From assembly GCA_964036665.1 (NCBI GenBank), contig OZ038526.1, forward strand, positions 33,418,001 to 33,482,000: DNA of 64,000 nucleotides. The letters run 5' to 3'. This document shows, piece after piece, positions 21,801 to 32,586 of this stretch; position 1 is the stretch's first letter; the number at the start of each line of letters is the position of its first letter. The stretch is from Gordius sp. MW1. Taxonomy: Eukaryota; Nematomorpha; Gordioida; Gordea; Gordiidae. The notes under the pieces were generated by a model. The model saw nothing but the letters and a program-made list of their open reading frames with translations. It was not told the DNA's origin and did not search any database. The position numbers were made by a program, and so were the translations under genes.

Positions 21801-24674
21801 GCAATTTTTGGTAAAATCCGGTTAAGGATCGGAAGTATGGTTCGTTTTTCAGAATTGCCACCCTGCTATTCAGGTCCCGCGGGAGACCCATGTAGAAATC
21901 GATGTCTTTATTATTATGAGAACGATAAAATATTATAACCCAATCAACATTGACTAATAATTGCTTTGCACGGGCCCGTTTTGGTTGTCCGTCATGTACA
22001 ACTTGTAATTTTTCAATAATTGCTGGGGAAACTTATGTACGGATTTTTAATGGCTGTGGACATATATTTCTGTAAAAGATTTTTATTTTGCTTTCGCAAA
22101 AAGACTAGTTAATGACCGCTGGTTAGCTTTAACTTTTTCGACCTCGCCCTATCAAATTCCACAATTGATTTTGTGATTATGTGCCCGACTAATTATTATT
22201 AGCTTTATTTATAAATTTCTTTTGGCAACTTGTCTGAGTATTTAATTTTATGTCAAACTGATATCACAACAAATAATTTTTACAATTATTTAAAACTAAC
22301 CCTAGGTGAACTTTCAAAATAGGGTGCCTAACATATCGTACTAGAACCAATCTACGTTTATTAAATGAAAGTTAAAACTAGAGATGCACCGATACCAAGT
22401 ATCGGCATGGTATCGGCGCCGATACCTTGCCAAAAGTATCGGCCGATACTTTGCTTGTATCAGCAATTACCAGATACCTTTTTCAATATGAAACTCAAAA
22501 AATAATATTTATAGTATCTCCTACCATTAAAAAATAGAGGACTTTTTAAATTGTTTGAAAATTGTTTCATTTGATTGGCTATAAATATTTCTATGTGGAG
22601 TATAATAATCTCATTGACCATCTGTTCCGAATAACTGCGCTTTTAAGTAAATATTGTTTTATTTTAAAAATTATTATATATCAAGCCTTAGATGGATTCT
22701 TTAGATACACTAGGAGTTATTTAGTTGTGTCAGCAGATGAAAAAATTGTAATCTGTGACTTATGCAAAGCTAAAATAAGTCGTGGGGGCAAAGACGAACA
22801 TTCCTCTAATACTTCAAATTTAAGGAAACATTTAAAAACTAGACATCAAATCGAATTTCGCAGTGTTCTTAAAAATGAAAGTGATTTTATTAATCACAAT
22901 ACTTTTGAATTAATTAATAACAAAATTTATTTATAAATTAATATTATATTACAATTGTTTTGTCGTCAAAACCGATCTACCATAATTTGGCTGTGACTTA
23001 ATTTATAATATTTAATTTGCATATATTTTTTAGTATAAAATTTTTTTATTATAAGTATCGGCATGGTATCGGTATCGGCAAAAAAATCTTAAGTATCGGC
23101 TGGTATCGGTATCGGCACAAAATAGTGGTATCGGTGCATCTCTAGTTAAAACAATTAAAACTGTTGTTCATCGTCGCTGAGATATATTTAAAGCATAGCC
23201 ACGTTGTATTTTGAAGGGCAAAGATTACCAGGAATCATTTTAAGGTTAACATACATGACAGCGTAAAAACCTGTAAAAAATGCGTAATATATAAGGAACA
23301 ACACCGTGGGCGTAGCCAGCATTGGGATTTGAGGGGGGGCAGTATTGATTTAGGGAGGAGCAAAATGATCATTTTGAATTAGAGGGGGGCAGCCGCCCCT
23401 CCCTGCCCCCCTGGCTACGCCCATGGCAACAACACCATTAATAGGACGTTTAACTTTTGTATACCGTAAGGCTTGGCAATTTCTTCCTCGAAGTAAGCTG
23501 CTATACTCCTCTTTTGGGGGTCGGCATGCCTAACAACCTGGTCCAAGTAGAAACCGATGGTAAACACGTGATATCCCCTGTATAGGCCGGGAGGCCAGGC
23601 CGGGGCTTGAGCCGCCAAATATTTGCCCAGGGCTTCGGGATTTTTGATCAGGTCAATGGTTATGGCGTGATCCAAGTAAGGCAGACCGGCCTACAAAGCA
23701 AAAGAGGTAAATATACAAAAATACAGTCGTAAAAATCCACAGAATTTGTATGAGAGATTTTCAACGTCAGAAGATATATTTTAGTATTTTGACTCTAGGG
23801 ACCGAAAGAATAACATCAGCTGTTCACCAGAATATTGTAGTGTTGTAAAAAGGGCTGGGTTTTGTTTGATCGACCTTTGGTTTTGGTCAACTGAACACAC
23901 ACAATCTATTTATGTTTAGTCGAATAAAACCAAAAGTCGACAAAACGAAACCCAGCCGTTTTTACAACACTACCATATACTAAGAACAAAGACGAATGAT
24001 GTAAATCGAAAAGTATCGGACATGCAGGTGTCTGGGAAGAGAAGAAGAGGACGACCCCGTGTTAAGGGCAAATGGACGAAATTATGAAAACTAAGATCAT
24101 AAATCAGGACATGGCGCTTACCCGATCAAGATGGAAGAAACTTAACAAAGAAGAAGAGGTAATAACAAACAAAACCTATGTATTTTAATAGCAAATTACA
24201 ATTTTGAATCCCTGGCCGACAGCTGGCCACTTTTAATAGATGACAGATGCGACGCTTTTAAATTATAATTTTTTATTTTTTTTTACACCCGCTCTTATGT
24301 TTTTCCAATTTTAACACATCGTTTTTATGAAATTCTTACGTCAAATAAACAAACAAATATAGCATTCAAAAAATATTACCCTGTGAGAGAGGAGTTGAGC
24401 TACGGTAATATTTTCTTTCCCATTCTGCCCGAACTCGGGCCAAAACATGGCAACCGGAGTGTCGATTTGTAACCTTCCGCTCCGCACCATGTGACCGATT
24501 ACCACAGCCGCCATTCCTTTCGTCACCGAGAGGGCGTTCGTCAGGGTATCCCGTTGCCATAGCAACCGCCGGGCGGAGTCCGCGTAACCGCCCCATAAAT
24601 CTACTACGCATGCTCCGTCCACGTAGGCAGAGAACGTGGCGCCCTCGGGCTCAGCTCCGGTCTCGAAATTATTC
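18818..24674 (-). CDS. Serine beta-lactamase-like (LACTB/class C-type) protein, six exons found, 5' exon missing
   Basis: Animal members of this family are penicillin-binding-protein-like serine hydrolases. Six exons join in frame with GT-AG boundaries: 24674-24380, 23690-23465, 21905-21730, 20376-20235, 19850-19729 and 19048-18818. They encode YVDGACVVDLWGGYAD, the nucleophile motif SVTK (Ser-x-x-Lys), FWPEFGQNGKENITVAQLLS, HRAGLPYLDH, the second-motif region GLYRGYH, DFYMGLPRDLNSR, NKPEVRALNFPSVVGLGTAR, KVYGILANGGTYEGK, and the C-terminal GFPGHGLQLAFADPEENL ending near LVKALYKSINS. This is the normal order for the family. The third active-site motif, usually HPG or HxG, reads GFPGHG here. 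The start Met exon lies beyond 24674 and is not identified. No stop or frameshift interrupts the joined product of about 397 codons. Introns carry several mobile elements. Confidence 0.85.
19146..19290. mobile_element. GGGCGTAGCC hAT-type MITE, left-truncated
   Basis: The right half matches the family (GGGGCAGCTGCCCCTTTCTG, CTGGCTACGCCCATG) but the left terminus is lost. It lies in an intron of the beta-lactamase-like gene. Confidence 0.7.
19472..19616. mobile_element. TCGACC MITE, degenerate copy
   Basis: Inverted ends GGGCTGGGTTTTGTTTGGTC and CCAAACAAAACCCAGCC bracket about 100 bp with internal GGTCGAC motifs. Related copies are at 23840-23970 and about 36833-36985. It is intronic in the beta-lactamase-like gene. 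Confidence 0.65.
19914..20057. mobile_element. hAT-type MITE, TAGAGAACTGCA family, with 8-bp target duplication
   Basis: The ends TAGAGAACTGCA and TGCAGTTCTCTA are inverted repeats. The flanks AAACAGGG (19906-19913) and AAACAGGG (20058-20065) are a perfect 8-bp duplication, the hAT hallmark. The interior is made of repeated TTTCGGGTCGGGT-like units. It sits in the intron between exons at 19850 and 20235 of the beta-lactamase-like gene. Confidence 0.88.
20560..21300 (+). pseudogene. Penelope-like retroelement 3' end, GIY-YIG fragment plus tail
   Basis: Frames on the plus strand give HGRLDNSTAIHIA and then IQQRNFVESVLIDRVKP. These resemble the C-terminal part of the GIY-YIG endonuclease in Penelope-like elements (N-S-A-...-H, then ...R...E..LI). 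A long pyrimidine-rich 3' region follows, ending in CCTGAAGATGGACTACAAGT then GTCCGAAATATT, a hairpin motif found at such element ends. It is frameshifted and dead. It lies antisense in a beta-lactamase-like gene intron. The family call is from weak protein similarity plus the tail. Confidence 0.45.
22379..23144 (+). mobile_element. hAT transposon, internally deleted, retaining a BED zinc finger
   Basis: Terminal inverted repeats TAGAGATGCACCGATAC and GTATCGGTGCATCTCTA are perfect over 17 bp. The flanking GTTAAAAC (22371-22378 and 23145-23152) is a perfect 8-bp target duplication. Both ends contain several GTATCGGC or GGTATCGG repeats, likely transposase-binding sites. Inside, a frame at 22562-22936 encodes a BED finger. 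The element is only 766 bp, so the catalytic part of the transposase is gone. It sits in an intron of the beta-lactamase-like gene. Confidence 0.93.
22562..22936 (+). CDS. BED-type zinc-finger fragment of a hAT transposase
   Basis: A 124-codon frame contains VVSADEKIVICDLCKAK, then SNTSNLRKHLKTRH. The C-x2-C and H-x4-H zinc ligands and their spacing are those of a BED finger, the N-terminal DNA-binding domain of hAT transposases. The frame ends soon after (about residue 124), with no RNase H-like domain. It may be a relic, or might make a short DNA-binding peptide able to bind the element ends. The upstream start is unclear; the finger lies in roughly residues 55-100. Confidence 0.7.
   Translation: MFHLIGYKYFYVEYNNLIDHLFRITALLSKYCFILKIIIYQALDGFFRYTRSYLVVSADEKIVICDLCKAKISRGGKDEHSSNTSNLRKHLKTRHQIEFRSVLKNESDFINHNTFELINNKIYL
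23305..23427. mobile_element. GGGCGTAGCC hAT-type MITE
   Basis: Ends CGTGGGCGTAGCCAGC and CTGGCTACGCCCATG are inverted. AACAACAC flanks it on both sides (23297-23304 and 23428-23435). It sits only 37 bp from the splice donor of the beta-lactamase-like exon that ends at 23465. Confidence 0.85.
23840..23970. mobile_element. TCGACC MITE with TA target duplication
   Basis: Inverted ends GTGTTGTAAAAA and TTTTTACAACAC, then GGCTGGGTTTTGTTTGATCG and CGAAACCCAGCC. It is flanked by TA on both sides (23838-23839 and 23971-23972), as for Tc1/mariner-type elements. About 131 bp long, in an intron of the beta-lactamase-like gene. Confidence 0.75.
24000..24160 (+). mobile_element. RTE LINE C-terminal fragment
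   Basis: The sequence translates as VSGKRRRGRPRVKGKW-like text, the basic GRP stretch near the C-terminus of RTE polyproteins. It then resembles the tail fragment at 6265. Frame broken. Confidence 0.5.
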
Positions 24675-24929
24675 CTACGCCCCGCCGCGAGAAAAAATAG
24701 TTCGTTATAAATGACAGATGGGATAAAAATCGTCTGCACAAGCACGCGCAATGTGGTTTGATTGGTCGGAATTGTTAAGTAAGCTTTAAAAATCTAGATA
24801 TGAAATGGTCTTATTTATATATTAGCGCTAAAGGTTATGTATGGTTTAATCATTTTTTAAACTATATTTTAATTGATTTAGCAACGACCCTTGTATTTTT
24901 TAGTAAAAGATAGTTTGATAATATATAAT

Positions 24930-25075
24930 ATGATTTTATTATTTGATAATTTCATCCCCCTTTTTTCCTGATAATGGGCTAAATTTTCCCAAAATATCGG
25001 GGGCCATTTCTCTCCACTCCTTTTATCCATCCCCACCGCTTTTATACAACAATTTAAATTTTAAAGGATGGACGG
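24930..25075 (+). mobile_element. Retroelement 3' tail with CCTGATAATG hairpin
   Basis: CCTGATAATGGGCTAAATTT then TCCCAAAATATCGGG is followed by sequence resembling 21126-21200 (CCATTTCTCTCCACTCCTTT, TTTTATACAACAA). It is a decayed second copy of the tail seen at the Penelope-like relic. Confidence 0.4.
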
Positions 25076-25910
25076 TAAATATTTTCATAAGGAACGTTTT
25101 TATCATCCGCTTTTAAAAGAGGCCAGAAATCCAAATACACCTTGAAATTAAATTCTGTATGTACTAACAAAATAATCACTAACATTGAAACGCGGTCCGG
25201 TATATTTCATAATTTTACCATAATGTAAATTTAAACAAAAATGGCTAGATATGGATGATTCGCTCAATAAAGGTCGCTCTTACCAAGGTTTCCCAGGGGT
25301 AGTGGTAGGGCAAGGGAAATGCCCCCTTTCCCCTAATTAAAAATGAGAAATTTAAAAATTTTTATTGAACTTATATAAAAACACCCATACCCATTTTATC
25401 GTAAGAATTGGCTCGTACAACACAATTGTGATTAGCGTTGCGGATCCATCCTTTTCTATTACTTATATTACAATCTGGTGCCACAAAAATACAACTTTTT
25501 CTCAAGATTCTAAAACAAAAAACACAATGTCCAAAGGATATTTGGTAATAGCAAAAACACGTTAAAAGAACGTATAAATAACAAATTTACATGAAACACC
25601 GTGTTGAAATTGGCCTATCAATTCAAGAATTAAGTGCTTCTAAGTGTCCATGAACGTTGCTAGTCGGTTTCGATGGAAAACGTGTGCAATCATAATCATT
25701 ATATTCTTAATTATTCAAGCGAAATTTAAAGCTGGGTATAAACATATTCGAAATCCAACTCATCCTAATTTCAATTTTAGCCTATTAATATAATTTATGA
25801 CTTCATGATGGAACTTGAGTTCATGCTTCCTTCAATCAAAACCCTCCGGGGGGGGGGGGGTATTTGAAATTGCCCGGGGGGGGGGGGGTAATACCCCCCG
25901 GGCTCCCCCC
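25075..25910. other. AT-rich intergenic stretch with poly-G tracts
   Basis: No supported gene. It includes two G homopolymer tracts near 25848 and 25876, separated by a short TATTTGAAATTGCC-like spacer and closely followed by a C-rich run, giving an inverted G/C-rich end. This could be the remnant of one of the G-rich MITE families. Confidence 0.4.
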
Positions 25911-25915
25911 CTGAA

Positions 25916-26049
25916 TATGGACCTGCAGGGGTGACCCGAAACCCGAAATTTTTAAATGCTTTGGGGTCGGATCGGGTTGAAAATTTAATTAAAACTAGGG
26001 TAGGGTCGGGTTCGGGTTAAAAACAAGTGACTTAATGCAGTTCTATAAC
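25916..26049. mobile_element. hAT-type MITE, TAGAGAACTGCA family, eroded copy
   Basis: CTGCAGGGGTGACCCGAAAC at the left and GTGACTTAATGCAGTTCTAT at the right match the family ends. The interior has GGTCGGGTTCGGGTT repeats. The outermost left bases are lost. Confidence 0.6.
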
Positions 26050-26573
26050 TAATCCCTACGTGAAAAATTTAACATTGGACCATAGTAAATTTGCCTTTTA
26101 TTAACAGAATACATTTATATGCAAGTAAAATTTTAATCCCCATTGCCCTAAACACCCCCGTCCCCTAATTGAAACAAACGGTCATAGGGCTTAGGGGCGA
26201 TACAAAATAATAATTAAAAATTTTATTAGCCTCCTCGATATCTTAATATAAGTTTAAAAGAGTTCAATTATTGTACAAACTTTTAAATGTAACATTTTTT
26301 TTAAGGTTATACAAAATAATAAATTAGGGTTTCCTAAAACATACACAAGTAATGTCACAAAAAACTGCTAATAAATCATTCAAAAAACGTAGCGAATTTA
26401 AGCCCCAACACCCTTATTAGTGAAGGGGTTTCTAATAAATACGATAATCAAACCCCCAAGGGCAGAACGAAGATTAAGGCATAGCTTGAAGTGCTTATTG
26501 ATTCATCATGGTATGTGGCTAATAAAATTTCTGAGTAATTTTAAAATTTAAAATGGTATAGGATAGTTGGTGT

Positions 26574-26728
26574 CATGGGCGTAACCAGGTAGGGCCCCCT
26601 CCCTCCAAATTCAAAAATTCTTTAAAATATGATCTAATTATGGCAAAAATTTAAAAAAAAAAATTTATTTTAGCCCTTCCCTAAATCATTAATGCCCCCC
26701 TTTAGTTCCAATTTTGGCAATGCCCATG
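26574..26728. mobile_element. GGGCGTAGCC hAT-type MITE, diverged
   Basis: Left end CATGGGCGTAACCAG, right end GGCAATGCCCATG. Flanks GTTGGTGT and GCTGGTGA agree at 6 of 8 positions, a decayed target duplication. Confidence 0.7.
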
Positions 26729-26739
26729 GCTGGTGAAAA

Positions 26740-29700
26740 AGTGGAAGTTTAAATTTTAGTGATTTCTTTTTGTAAGTGTCTTGTTATCATTTTAGTTGAA
26801 TGTTAAAATTTGGTTGCCATAAGGAGAGATGTGCTCTTTGGTAAATATTAAATTATACAAAAATTTAAGTGTTATTTTAAAAAGGTCATCCTAGGCTTAT
26901 CCTTGATAACTAAAAATATGACCTCAAAACTTAATAAGTAGCACAAATAAGTATAATACACATGTTACTAAACATTTTTTTATTAACGGTAGACAGCAAA
27001 ATAATTTGCATTTTTGAGTTTATAGAATTTCAGTTTTATTAAATAAAAGGGCTAATTTAAAACCAAATATGAATTGTTATTTTAAAAATGGCTTTTAGAA
27101 ATAAGCTAACTGTGCAGCTTCTATAGTATCTTCTGTTCTTAATTGATATGTGTAGCAAGTTCTTGCATAAAATGCCTAAGGCATTAATGTTTTGGGTAAA
27201 AGCCAATAGCACACATAAACTTTATTACTTAAAAATCTTAATATCGCACTAACATAAAATAATAAAATCAATATTATGATTAAATTGAAACAAATATTGG
27301 CAATTAAATTGCATTTTAATTACTATATATTAAGAATAATAAAAAAAGTTTATAACAGTCTTTTAATTTGACAAAACTTAATCTTCATTAAACTTAATAT
27401 TTAAGTAACGTGAATAACAACTATTTAAATTAAGCTTAATTAGCAAACTACCTTGTTAAAAGTTTGTTTTCTTTAATTTATAATATAATGTATATATACA
27501 TGTGTGGCTGATATATATTATTATCATATATTATAATCTAGTTTTGTATTGTAGATATTAATGCAGCTTAAGCAAATTGTATTTAAGTTTAAGATAAAAG
27601 GTAATAAATATACAGTATCAAGCATAATTTTAACTCAATGTTATAACTACCTAAAAGTATTGAGTACATCTTCATAACCAGGTTCAACGTGCCCGAATAC
27701 ATTTATGGAATGTTTGCGCTATATAATTTATATAAGACTCAAGCAATGAATATTTACTTCGTATAATTTTGGAATATATAATATAATAAAAGCTGCTAAT
27801 ACTACAAGAGCTGAAGTTAAAAATAACGTCATTGCATCGAACTTTAAAAAAAATTCTGATATTAGATATTATTTGTATAAATAGGTGCAAGATGAATCAT
27901 GATAACTCGCAAGCAATAACGGTGACTGGCAACTTTACCGATAAAAACAGCTTTTCGTCCAAGCATCTTTTAACTCCATTAATAATGCTTGGCTCATATG
28001 TTTAAGAACTTCGTCAGCTTAATAAATCATTTGCCTAAAATTAATTAATTTGTGTCCTCCCTTTCTTTTTTGTTTTAATTAATACAATATTCAGATATAT
28101 AATAATTTGATAATTTATTAGAATTCTAGGTCGCAATTATAAGGCACTCATACAAACTATTGCAGGCAATGAGGTATTTACATAACAATGACATTTAATT
28201 TTGAGCCTTAAATGTCAAATTCATCTCAATTTTGTAGTTATTATTTAGTTAAATTCTTAGCCCTAAATTAAATATTTGAATTTTATATATCTCATGTCAT
28301 ATGTACTAATAACCATAAAACTCTTATTGAAAATATGTTTGAAAGTCTTATAAACTTTCCGAATTTTTTTATTCTCTATTAATAGTGAAATTCATATCAT
28401 ACAAGTCGTATCAGAATGTATATTTGTGTCTATAGTTCATAAAATGCATAGACATCTTATCCGATATATGTTAAATGCCATCCTATAGGCAAAAAAATTC
28501 ATAAGGCACAATCCCATTTGGTATAATGATTACATTAATTAAACAAGAAATTGAATTAAATTAAGAAAAAAATTAATCAGAAAAAGGTAGGCTCATATCT
28601 TCCGTCTTAAGTCACTCAATTTACAAAAAAAAACTTCATTTTGACTGTCAAAATACGATATATTTTAATTAAGGCAGGTAGCATGTAGTTTGTAAACTAT
28701 CCAAAAGGTTAAATAGAATCTGCGCATCGATAGCTAAATGCTAAAAAAAAGCAAAATTTAGGTATTAGTTACAAACGAGGAAAAGATTTTGAGCTTCAGT
28801 AAGCTTATTTAAAATTATTTGACTCATTGGTAAATCAAATGAAAATATTGTTTACATAAGAGAGGACTTAAACTCCTCCAAAACTATGTTGATGCTTTTA
28901 GTTCAATGCTACAATAAAAGTGAGGTAGCGCAATGTCAGTCAAAGCACGAATTTAAAGATGATGGCTTAAAAGCCGTTGTAAACAGGGACAAAGATTCCA
29001 ATATGACCCCAGAACATAGCCTACAAATCTATCGTAAAGCCAATTTGCGGAAGTAAAATAGGCATTGAATACTACTGAAGAAAAGTTAATAGAAGCCATG
29101 AAGATGAAAGTGATAAGCTTGAGCTTAAATTACACAAAGTTCCATCATATGACAAAAGAATTGGTACAATAGCAGACATAACACCCAAATCTCACCACTG
29201 TGGGACCAAATATACAATAAAGAGGAAGAATATAAGCTTTTTATGAATAGTAGAATATCTCGTTTACTTATGGTCGTTAAAACTCCATACGAAAATTATA
29301 GAAACTTTAATTATTCGGATATTTTTCTAACATGAATATTTATTTTTTTCTGAATTCTGACAATAATATAAAATAAATCCATAAACGAATGAAACAAAAT
29401 GCGCCAAATAATAAAAATAAACTATTTTGATATCAAATAATCGAGATGATTTTTCAAATATGGCCAAGGTAAGGCAAACGATGTGAAATTGTATTTGGTT
29501 CTAAGAATATCATATGCTTGTTTTTATAAAAAAAGGTAAGGAATGTTTTGACGGCAGAGAGCACCTTTCTGTTTAAAAAAGCTAAAGCTTGCTTAGATGT
29601 CCTAACAAGAAGCAATTAAAGGCTATACTCTTTTAGAGTTTAATAGGGCTTTTTATTTGTTGCTTTTTCGACCGTCCGCAAGAATCTTGTTTTTGAAAGG

Positions 29701-31540
29701 GTACACAAACATGGCAATTAACATTTGATCCACTAATAAATAATTTTGTCTAAAAATATATCCGAAGTATTAGCGGTTAATATGTTATTTAAATGACATG
29801 AACTAGAATCTATCTCTCCATTAATAAATAAAGTTCGCTGATGGATCAATTATGAAAAAGACCTTTAACACCAATATTCATGTTGGGGGATAACTGGCTA
29901 AATTTGTATGAAATTTATTAAATATCATCAAATACTCGGACGTTTTAACAACTTACTTTTTACTAATCTTAGATTAGTGACAATATTCTGTATCAAAACA
30001 CGAAGCAATTCAAAAAGTCAGAGTTCTGTTTAAACCTTGTTCCTCTCCTCCAACGAGATAATTCCTTTGGACCCGCCCTCGCCTGTATGGCCATTCAAAT
30101 CAATACTCACCTCTCTATAATCTGTTTCTTCGGTACCTCAATAATGGAATTTTGTCGGCATAGCAAATGTTTTACAAATCCTCGATCATATAAAACACAA
30201 AATCTATTTCCTTTACTCTTTAGGCAGTCAAATGCGAAATCATACCAAAGATCCTTCTGTCTTCCCTGTGATAAATGGAGACATCAACACTTAGGCTTTT
30301 TATTAGAGAAAATAGATTCGAATTAATTTTTTTAAATTTCATCCTTGAGCATCTATCTCCCAAAACATTTCATTCAATTTTATAAAATCTAACATGCTCA
30401 TGTTATATATTCTTCAGTATAAACCTATTTCATGCTTGACAACAAAATTAAAATGCTATGTTCCTAAACCTTAAATTTAGCCGCAACCAATGGATCCACG
30501 CCATATAATTTTTATGATAGATAGTACTTGCAGATTAAATATTATCCCGATGACGAATTGACTTATAACAATTGACTTGGGTACCCTCACCTCGAGGCCG
30601 CATTTACATCATGGGTCGCCCTTAAGCTTAAGTCACTAACTCGATATAGGAAATAGAGACCAGAAAAGCCCGACTCGGCCTACGGAATTTTAGATTTTTG
30701 AGCGGGTCCGGGCGGGCACTCTAACAAGATTCGGACATCGACCTCATATATAATGCTTTATATCGTTTTCGAGTATTAATTTGTCACTTTTTTTGTTTGA
30801 TTGTATATTAGTTGTTAAGCTTAGTTCTTATTCAAAATAATCAGAAATTAAATTTTTTTTCAAAATATAACAGTATTCCTTTCCTTTAACAATTATAAAA
30901 AACATCATTTCGGGGCTGGGCAGCTATAATAAACATGTCCGAGCGGACATTTGGAAGAATTCGGGCGGGCAGCTCAGTTATAAAATTTGACCGGGCCTGG
31001 TTCGAGGATAAAATTTTTAAAAATCTGACCTATGATGAAAACATCCAAATAAGAAGTCGTTTTATCGCCTAAAGCCTGATATATTACCTTTCATCAAACA
31101 AACTAAATTCTTTGTTGAGCATTTGTCTGTGGTTCTAAGGGGGCTCGGCTATATTAATTAAAAACTTTAATTATTGACCGGTGAGGAACCTTGCACAGCT
31201 TAAGCATGTGTCTAGTTTGTTAGATTATATCGTTCTTCCATTAATATTTTTTTAGTTAAAACTTTTTATTATTAAAAAGTGTTAAAATTATAAAGACATA
31301 AAAAATGTATATAAGAACGAATTAGGTATAAATAAAATGGTTAGAAGGCATTATCCGTTTCATTTTCTTTAAAAGTATACAATGAATCTATCATAGAATA
31401 AAAATGAGTTATAGCGATGGAAAATGGCGATCGGTTGTCTGAATAAAAAACAATTGAAAATTTTTTTTGGAGGTGAGCGTTTATTTGGTTCTTTAAAAAT
31501 TTAAAGCACTCTTTTCGAACGTCCCTGAGCATTCCCAAAC
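26740..31540. other. Long AT-rich intergenic region
   Basis: No gene is supported in about 4.8 kb. Short open frames here (for example 30087-30326 and 27684-27890) lack recognisable motifs, splice context or coding bias. A possible RTE 3' tail (ACTGTGGGACCAAATATACA) lies near 29199-29237. A GC-rich patch with GGGCGGGC motifs near 30640-31030 may be a decayed hAT-like element related to the one at 50707. Confidence 0.5.
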
Positions 31541-31564
31541 GATGGGAATAAAAATGGAAGATCC

Positions 31565-32110
31565 TTATAATGCTGAATATTTGTCACATTTCCGATGCTC
31601 TGCGGATCCTAGGGCATCGTGAGTATCTTTAGAGGGTACAAAAAGATCAATAAAGGTGCAATCCCATTTTGGAAAAACAGGACGCATCCGCCTATTTAGG
31701 AGAGGGATCTGCCTGTTCGAGGATGGAGAACACATTTGCCTGGGGGCAGCCTGTAACATTGTGTTTATTTTGCATACTATACCTGCTTTTATTAAATTCA
31801 ATGCAGAGCGTGACGCGCTTCCTCATCTACAAGTCAATTACAAAGCCGGCAGGGGTAGATGGACGTTTATTTACAACCCAAGCGGAGGGTTTTATTGAAG
31901 GACAGTACGGGGTTCCCTAAGAGTATTCCAGAAAACTTGCTAGGGTAACCTTCTAGCCATTCATGGCCGATTTGGTCGAAAACCAATCACCTAAGGTTGC
32001 TTGCTGTTTGGCGTCGCATGTCGAAAGAAGGTAAGCAACGGACCGCGATACCAAACTTGCATCCAAATCTTTTTGAACATCTGATTGTGGTATATTAACC
32101 CCTAAGTTGA
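31565..32110 (-). pseudogene. Degenerate retrotransposon reverse transcriptase, C-terminal region (copy 2)
   Basis: Minus-strand frames, read in order, give SVAYLLSTCDAKQQATLGDW, GHEWLEGYPSKFSGILLGN, KTLRLGC, PCRLCN with VDEEARHALH, and finally RRMRPVFPKWDC and HRKCDKYSAL. These align block by block with copy 1 (GHEWLEAIPS, RLRLGC, CNLCGS..HGLHC, KKRPDG, KSAKYAEL). Frame changes and stops show a pseudogene. The clean-looking plus-strand frames here are antisense shadows. Confidence 0.7.
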
Positions 32111-32203
32111 ATTCTCATTCCATAGAGTTAAGCTTAATTGATCGAGGGATTGAGTGTGTATGGGACAAAATCGTTGATGGGCTGTTTAAAACATATGGAA
32201 GAA

Positions 32204-32586
32204 GTTTTTAATGGATAAATTTTCGGGAATTGTCGAGGGTGTTAAAAAGAAATTATAATTATTATAATAATATTTCGTCCTATTTAAGGACATCTTCGGA
32301 TTAACCGAGACCTATTTTGAAAGAAAAACCCTAGAGTCCTTTTTCATTCGAAGATTACACCCAACACTCAATGAAGATATGGGTAAAGAGAACCTGTATC
32401 CTTTCTTACATTATAATATTAACCTCCCTTTAGAACGTTCGATTTAATTGTATTATTTTATTTTATTTTGTAATTCTATTTTAATTTAATCCGAAGATGT
32501 CCTTAAATAGGACGAAATATTATTATAATAATTATAATTTCTTTTTAACACCCTCGACAATTCCCGAAAATTTATCCATTAAAAAC
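32204..32586. repeat. Perfect inverted repeat with 99-bp arms
   Basis: The arms 32204-32302 and 32488-32586 are exact reverse complements, around a 185-bp spacer. Each arm includes TTTTCGGGAATTGTCGAGGG, an ATT-rich stretch, and TCCTATTTAAGGACATCTTC. The right arm, read on the plus strand, contains CCGAAGATGTCCTTAAATAG then GACGAAATATT, a hammerhead-like hairpin related to those at 21126 and 24967. It is probably made of two inverted retroelement ends. It abuts the reverse-transcriptase relic at 31565-32110. Confidence 0.93.

Noticed and set aside
31656..31920. Two overlapping plus-strand open frames of about 80 codons
   Set aside because: They are antisense to the reverse-transcriptase relic, whose minus-strand blocks align with the other copies.
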